Below are positions 7,126-10,322 of a stretch of 10,322 nt of DNA, in pieces. Under the pieces are notes generated by a model. The model was not told the origin of the DNA. It searched no databases and was given only the letters and a program-made list of their open reading frames with translations. Positions within the stretch are counted from its first letter, which is position 1; the number at the start of each line of letters is the position of its first letter. The stretch is taken from contig QNZR01000078.1 in NCBI GenBank assembly GCA_003978475.1, forward strand, positions 1-10,322. Direction: 5' to 3'. A program made the translations under genes and the position numbers. The DNA comes from Sulfurimonas sp. Its GTDB lineage: Bacteria; Campylobacterota; Campylobacteria; Campylobacterales; Sulfurimonadaceae.

Positions 7126-7345
7126 TGATGCGGTAACTTTTGCCGTCTTTAGCTTTACAGCCGGAGATAACCGTTTTAATGGCACCGATCATCTTCCCCT
7201 CTTTGCCAATGAGTTTTCCGACATCTTGCTGGTTCGCGTACAGAACAATCTCCATAAAATCACCCTGATCCAATGCCTCGACACGGATATCTTCAGGATG
7301 CGATGCAATCAGCTGTGCAAACTCAGCAACAAAGTCAGCTACCAT
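7109..7345 (-). CDS. khpA: KH-domain RNA-binding protein KhpA
   Basis: 78 residues, a single KH domain of the KhpA family, which binds RNA, often as a heterodimer with KhpB/Jag, and affects cell division or envelope genes in some Gram-positives. The hallmark GXXG loop is G47-K-E-G50 within VGKLIGKEGKMI. The order rpsP-khpA-rimM is the usual genome context. The ATG lies 2 nt after the rpsP stop; AGGCAG in the rpsP end could serve as a modest ribosome site. Confidence 0.94.
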   Translation of the reverse strand: MVADFVAEFAQLIASHPEDIRVEALDQGDFMEIVLYANQQDVGKLIGKEGKMIGAIKTVISGCKAKDGKSYRINVEPV

Positions 7346-7347
7346 GC

Positions 7348-7578
7348 TTATCTGCCTGTAATCTTTTTAACACGCTCACTCATTTTAGCCCCTACGCTTA
7401 GCCAATACTCGAGTCGTTCGTTATCGACCTTTAGAGTCTTCTCTTCGTTCATCGGATTATAATAGCCGATTAATTCAATCCAACCGCCATCACGACGTTT
7501 GCGAGAATCTGTTACCGCAATACGGTAAAATGGTTGTTTTTTACGACCCATTCGGGTCAGTCGAATTACTGTTGCCAT
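7348..7578 (-). CDS. rpsP: 30S ribosomal protein S16
   Basis: 76 residues from the ATG at 7578, the normal size for S16, an early-assembly protein of the 30S body. It opens with MATVIRLTRMGRKKQPFYRI, the invariant S16 N-terminus, followed by AVTDSRKRRDGGWIELIGYY and LEYWLSVGAKMSERV. The frame is open upstream to 7641, but the extra residues are unlike S16 and the AAGGA ribosome site at 7588-7592 sets the shorter start. It begins the rpsP-khpA-rimM-trmD-rplS operon and is separated from ffh by two hairpins. Confidence 0.97.
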   Translation of the reverse strand: MATVIRLTRMGRKKQPFYRIAVTDSRKRRDGGWIELIGYYNPMNEEKTLKVDNERLEYWLSVGAKMSERVKKITGR

Positions 7579-7587
7579 GTTTGTTGG

Positions 7588-7592
7588 TCCTT
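7588..7592 (-). promoter_or_regulatory. Ribosome binding site of rpsP
   Basis: AAGGA on the minus strand, 9 nt before the ATG at 7578. It decides between the S16-like start and a 21-codon longer reading frame. Confidence 0.75.
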
Positions 7593-7598
7593 CTCTGC

Positions 7599-7619
7599 GC
7601 ATGGTATATTTCACCATGC
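7599..7619 (-). promoter_or_regulatory. Hairpin in the rpsP leader
   Basis: On the minus strand GCATGGT and ACCATGC form a perfect 7-bp inverted repeat around GAAATAT, extendable by a G-T pair. The 3' arm ends only 6 nt before the AAGGA ribosome site, so folding could affect rpsP translation or mRNA stability. A TAATATATT stretch just upstream (7622-7630) could be the -10 of an rpsP promoter, which would place the hairpin at the very 5' end of the mRNA. Both roles are inference. Confidence 0.4.
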
Positions 7620-7648
7620 TGAATATATTAAATTTTTGCATTCTTTAA

Positions 7649-7692
7649 AATGCTAACCTCACATCTATGGACATAGCGGTGAGGTTAGCATT
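7649..7692 (-). terminator. Long hairpin after ffh, probable intrinsic terminator
   Basis: On the minus strand AATGCTAACCTCAC and GTGAGGTTAGCATT are a perfect 14-bp inverted repeat, 11 nt after the ffh stop. Inside it, CTAT and ATAG can form a second short stem. The 3' arm is followed by TTTTAAAG, a short T run, so it would end transcripts from ffh towards rpsP; there is no T run on the plus-strand side. It may be a partial terminator, since rpsP lies only about 70 nt further on. Confidence 0.7.
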
Positions 7693-7703
7693 CACAGGGT
7701 CAG

Positions 7704-9050
7704 CTACCGGGGAAATCCTCCCCCCTGCATCTGTGCCATCATATTTTGCAAATCTTTCATTCCCTTTTTTCCGGAAAAACGTTTCGCCATCTTTGAGGCA
7801 TTCTTAAACTGCTTTAAAATCTTGTTGACTTCCATTTGGGAAAGTCCGCAGCCCTTAGCAATACGCTGTTTGCGTGAATTATTTAGCAGATCGGGATCTT
7901 CGCGTTCTTTACGCGTCATGGACGCTACCAGTGCTTTGATCTGATTCAGCTCTTGCGAGTTGTCCAGATCCAGATCTTTCATGGCCTTGGACATATTGCC
8001 CATTCCCGGAATCATTCCCATGAGCGACTTCATGCTACCCATTTTTTTCATACTCTCGATCTGCTCTAAAAAGTCATTAAAATTAAACTTGCCTTTTTTA
8101 ATCTTTCTGGTCAGCTCTTTGGCTTTTTTCTCATCAATAACACCGGCGGTCTTCTCGGCAAGTCCTTCAACATCACCCAGACCCATCAGACGGTTGACAA
8201 TGCGTTCGGGTAAAAACACCTCCAAGTCTTCCATTTTTTCGCCGCTGCCGATAAAACGCAACGGTACCTCCACCTGAGAGGCAATGCCCAACGCGACACC
8301 GCCTTTGGCATCTCCGTCATACTTACTGAGAATTACGCCGTCAATACCGATTTTCTCACGGAAACTTTGTGCCGTTCGCACCGCATCTTGTCCGGTTAAT
8401 GCGTCGGCAACATAAAAAATCTCATCCGGAGATGCGGCCTGCTTGACCTCATGCAGTTGCTGCATCAGGGCGTCATCAATAGCCAAGCGTCCTGCGGTAT
8501 CGATAAGGACAACATCATACAGTGACGTTTGCGCTTTAGCCAATGCCGCCGTAACCACTGCAACGGGATTGCTGCTCGCATCATCACTGAAAAGATCCAC
8601 CTCAATTTTTTCAGTGATTTGTCGCAACTGCTCTACCGCAGCCAGACGCTGTAAATCTGCTGCGACAACAAGCACTTTTTTCTTTTTCTGGTTTTTTAAA
8701 TAGGTTGCCAGCTTACCCGTTGTCGTGGTTTTACCCGAACCTTGCAGTCCGGTCATTAAAATTACCGTAGGCGGATTCGGAGCAAAAACAAACCCCTGAT
8801 TACCCTTTACCTCTAAAATCTCATACAAGGTCGTACGCAGGGCATCAAGAAACTGGTCTTTTCCAATACCGGACGCTTTAGTGTCGGTTTCTACTTTGGC
8901 GATGAGTTCTTTGACAACTTTATGGTGAACATCAGCTTTTAGTAACGCTTTTTTTAACTCCTGAAGCGCTTTTTTTAATGCCTTCTCATCATCATGAAAA
9001 CGAATTTTTTTAATAGCTGCCGTAAATGAGTCCGTTAACGTTTCAAACAC
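7704..9050 (-). CDS. ffh: Signal recognition particle protein Ffh (SRP54 GTPase)
   Basis: 448 residues from the GTG at 9050. Ffh with 4.5S RNA binds signal sequences of nascent membrane proteins and docks with FtsY. The helical N domain spans about 1-90. The G domain has GLQGSGKTT (101-109), DTAGR (184-188), SKYDGDAKGG (242-251; usually TKxDGDA, so Thr to Ser) and GSGEK (268-272). The Met-rich M domain follows from about 315, with FNFNDFLEQI, MIPGMGNM and the RNA-binding SRKQRIAKGCG segment, and ends in a Met/Gly-rich tail. The frame continues upstream to a TTG at 9083, but VFETLTDSF matches the usual Ffh N-terminus and AGGA precedes this GTG by 8 nt. The 96-nt gap after mdh has no clear terminator, so ffh may be partly co-transcribed with mdh. 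Confidence 0.97.
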   Translation of the reverse strand: MFETLTDSFTAAIKKIRFHDDEKALKKALQELKKALLKADVHHKVVKELIAKVETDTKASGIGKDQFLDALRTTLYEILEVKGNQGFVFAPNPPTVILMTGLQGSGKTTTTGKLATYLKNQKKKKVLVVAADLQRLAAVEQLRQITEKIEVDLFSDDASSNPVAVVTAALAKAQTSLYDVVLIDTAGRLAIDDALMQQLHEVKQAASPDEIFYVADALTGQDAVRTAQSFREKIGIDGVILSKYDGDAKGGVALGIASQVEVPLRFIGSGEKMEDLEVFLPERIVNRLMGLGDVEGLAEKTAGVIDEKKAKELTRKIKKGKFNFNDFLEQIESMKKMGSMKSLMGMIPGMGNMSKAMKDLDLDNSQELNQIKALVASMTRKEREDPDLLNNSRKQRIAKGCGLSQMEVNKILKQFKNASKMAKRFSGKKGMKDLQNMMAQMQGGGFPR

Positions 9051-9058
9051 TACCAATT

Positions 9059-9062
9059 TCCT
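9059..9062 (-). promoter_or_regulatory. Ribosome binding site of ffh
   Basis: AGGA on the minus strand, 8 nt before the GTG at 9050. It supports the GTG start over the TTG at 9083, which has no comparable site. Confidence 0.65.
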
Positions 9063-9111
9063 ACATGTAATTTTTCTGCCCAAATCACATTTCGAGCGTA
9101 AAAAGTAGCGA

Positions 9112-9117
9112 ATTGTA
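9112..9117 (-). promoter_or_regulatory. Tentative -10 element upstream of ffh
   Basis: TACAAT on the minus strand in the 96-nt mdh-ffh gap, one mismatch from TATAAT. It would give a leader of about 55 nt. No -35 is evident. The element overlaps a small GTATC/GATAC inverted repeat. Confidence 0.25.
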
Positions 9118-9146
9118 TCGAAATGATACTTTAAGTTTTCTTGAAG

Positions 9147-10088
9147 CTAAAAAAACCCCTGCTCTTGTAAAATATCAACACCCTCCTGAATGGACGCCAC
9201 TGATGCTTTGAATTTCTTCTGCAGCTCATCATTGAGTTCAAGTTCAATAATCTGTTCAATACCTCGGGAGCCCAATACTACCGGAACACCTACAGTAATA
9301 CCATGATAGCCATACTCCCCTTCCAGCATCACCGATGAAGGAGTGACAATACGTGAGTCATCTAACATTGCCCCAACCATAACGGCAATGGCACAACCGG
9401 GAGCATAATACGCCGATGTTCCCAGATATCTCACAATCTCTGCGCCCCCGTCTTTGGTTCCTTCAATAATCTGATCCATGGTCTCACGATCTACAATTTG
9501 ATCAAGCGGCACCCCGCCGACAGCTGAAATTTCCGGATACGGAATCATATGCTGCCCATGTTCACCAATAACCATAGCACGTGTCTGACCCGCGCCATAA
9601 CCGACTTTTTGATGAATTTGATACGCCATACGCGATCCATCCAAAGCACCGGCCATACCCAGCACTCTGTGACGCTCCCATCCGGTCTCTTGTAGCGCCA
9701 TATAAGTCATCACGTCCAGAGGATTGGACACGACAAGAACGATGGCATTGGGTGAATATTTTTTAATATCGCGAATCACCTGTTTCATGATCTTTGCATT
9801 AATCATCAGCAGATCTGCGCGCGTCATCTCACCGCGGCGCGGTACTCCGGCGGTAACGACCACAATATCGCAATCTTGCATCTGCTCCGGGGTCTCTGCG
9901 GCACTGACAGTCGTATTATGACCAAAACAGCATGTTGAGTGCCCGATATCAATGGCTTTGCCTTTGGCGACTTCGGGCACAATATCATAAAGCACGATTT
10001 CATGACACGTTCCCAACAGTGAGAGAGTGTACGCTGCCGTAGCGCCGACAAACCCTGACCCCACAATGCCTACTTTTCTTCCCATCAT
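9147..10088 (-). CDS. mdh: NAD-dependent malate dehydrogenase (LDH-like type)
   Basis: 313 residues, typical for the bacterial LDH-like MDH that interconverts malate and oxaloacetate in the oxidative or reductive TCA cycle. Seen are the Rossmann loop GIVGSGFVGA (7-16), D35 after the second strand (NAD rather than NADP preference), the mobile-loop arginines in GVPRRGEMTR (81-90), where MDH has Arg and lactate dehydrogenase has Gln, N122 in SNPLDV, D150/R153 in ALDGSR, and catalytic H177 in IGEHG. The first of two tandem ATG codons is chosen because AGGGAG (10096-10101) lies 7 nt before it. The ribosome site overlaps the stop of the frame upstream, suggesting that mdh is not the first gene of its transcript. 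In a Sulfurimonas-like host it would serve carbon fixation by the reductive TCA cycle; that is inference. Confidence 0.96.
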   Translation of the reverse strand: MMGRKVGIVGSGFVGATAAYTLSLLGTCHEIVLYDIVPEVAKGKAIDIGHSTCCFGHNTTVSAAETPEQMQDCDIVVVTAGVPRRGEMTRADLLMINAKIMKQVIRDIKKYSPNAIVLVVSNPLDVMTYMALQETGWERHRVLGMAGALDGSRMAYQIHQKVGYGAGQTRAMVIGEHGQHMIPYPEISAVGGVPLDQIVDRETMDQIIEGTKDGGAEIVRYLGTSAYYAPGCAIAVMVGAMLDDSRIVTPSSVMLEGEYGYHGITVGVPVVLGSRGIEQIIELELNDELQKKFKASVASIQEGVDILQEQGFF

Positions 10089-10099
10089 ACTATCACTCC

Positions 10100-10322
10100 C
10101 TATTGTTGTGCATTGGCTCCAAATGTCAATTCCTGACCTACCTGGCGGATCAACTCCGACAACAATAATATCAGCTTCAAAGAGATTTTACAAGCCGCAG
10201 ATGGTCTCTGTGCAATTTTGAGCTTGATGTCGGCAATAACATCATCGCTATGCAATAGGATTTTCGGAGGCTTTCTTACATCAAGATAACAGGGGTTACG
10301 ACGCGGTATGCTAAAAGATGTT
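10100..10322 (-). CDS. C-terminal end of an unrecognised protein, partial
   Basis: On the minus strand a frame is open from the window edge for 73 codons and ends at TAG (10100-10102), directly overlapping the mdh ribosome site. The other two frames on this strand are interrupted by stops. The translated end includes LLHSDDVIADIKLKIAQ, a Leu/Ile-rich stretch KISLKLILLLSELIRQ and a C-terminus FGANAQQ; it looks helical. I do not recognise the family. A 73-codon open frame can occur by chance, but its tight fit to mdh argues for a real upstream gene in the same operon. The start is outside the window. Confidence 0.45.
   Translation of the reverse strand, partial: TSFSIPRRNPCYLDVRKPPKILLHSDDVIADIKLKIAQRPSAACKISLKLILLLSELIRQVGQELTFGANAQQ

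Noticed and set aside
7126..7185. RimM start at GTG 7185
   Set aside because: The added 20 residues are khpA coding sequence in another frame and precede the conserved RimM N-terminus without similarity to the family.
7579..7641. N-terminal extension of S16 by 21 residues
   Set aside because: The extra residues do not resemble S16, contain the leader hairpin, and lie upstream of a good AAGGA site placed correctly for the ATG at 7578.
9051..9083. Ffh start at TTG 9083
   Set aside because: The GTG at 9050 has an AGGA site at proper spacing and gives the usual Ffh N-terminus; the added 11 residues are not family-like.
9147..9175. Run of seven A bases at the mdh end, considered as a terminator T-tract
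   Set aside because: On the minus strand the T run encodes the final Phe-Phe and has no stem before it; it is not followed by a convincing hairpin.
1..10322. CRISPR array, tRNA or rRNA genes, insertion sequence or attachment site
   Set aside because: No spaced direct repeats, cloverleaf-like sequence, transposase frame or terminal inverted repeats could be found by reading either strand.

Overview
The window reads as a chromosomal segment of a Campylobacterota (epsilonproteobacterial) genome, most like the Sulfurimonas group. This rests on the style of the Ffh, TrmD, L19 and MDH proteins, the ffh-rpsP-khpA-rimM-trmD-rplS order, very compact gene spacing and AT-rich intergenic DNA. The genus is inference, because no database search could be run. 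Every gene except the first is on the minus strand, so transcription runs from the right end of the window to the left.

Right part (about 10322 to 5521): the 3' end of an unrecognised gene, then malate dehydrogenase (mdh), then the SRP GTPase gene ffh. After ffh comes a long hairpin, and then a tightly packed translation operon: rpsP (S16), khpA (KH-domain RNA-binding protein), rimM (30S maturation), trmD (tRNA m1G37 methyltransferase) and rplS (L19). Several of these genes overlap. A weak hairpin spans the rplS stop codon.

Middle part (about 5450 to 824): a four-gene unit that appears to start at a good -10 element. It encodes an M20 zinc peptidase/deacylase, a RimK-like ATP-grasp ligase, a second divergent ATP-grasp protein with a helix-hairpin-helix-like tail, and an M14 zinc carboxypeptidase with an FN3 domain. 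Two putative amide-bond-forming enzymes sit beside two putative amide-bond-cleaving enzymes, 8-12 nt apart. This suggests one pathway acting on a small peptide or amino-acid conjugate. The substrate is unknown, and this is the most interesting intact system in the window.

Left part (1 to 852): a plus-strand fragment of a STAND/NACHT-like P-loop NTPase of the kind often found in antiviral defence islands. Its 5' end lies outside the window. Its 3' end stops abruptly inside a conserved motif exactly where it meets the 3' end of the M14 gene. The two reading frames overlap tail to tail by 29 nt, and the last residues of M14 are antisense to the NTPase. This looks like a recombination or deletion junction, or the edge of an island, and an assembly chimera cannot be excluded.
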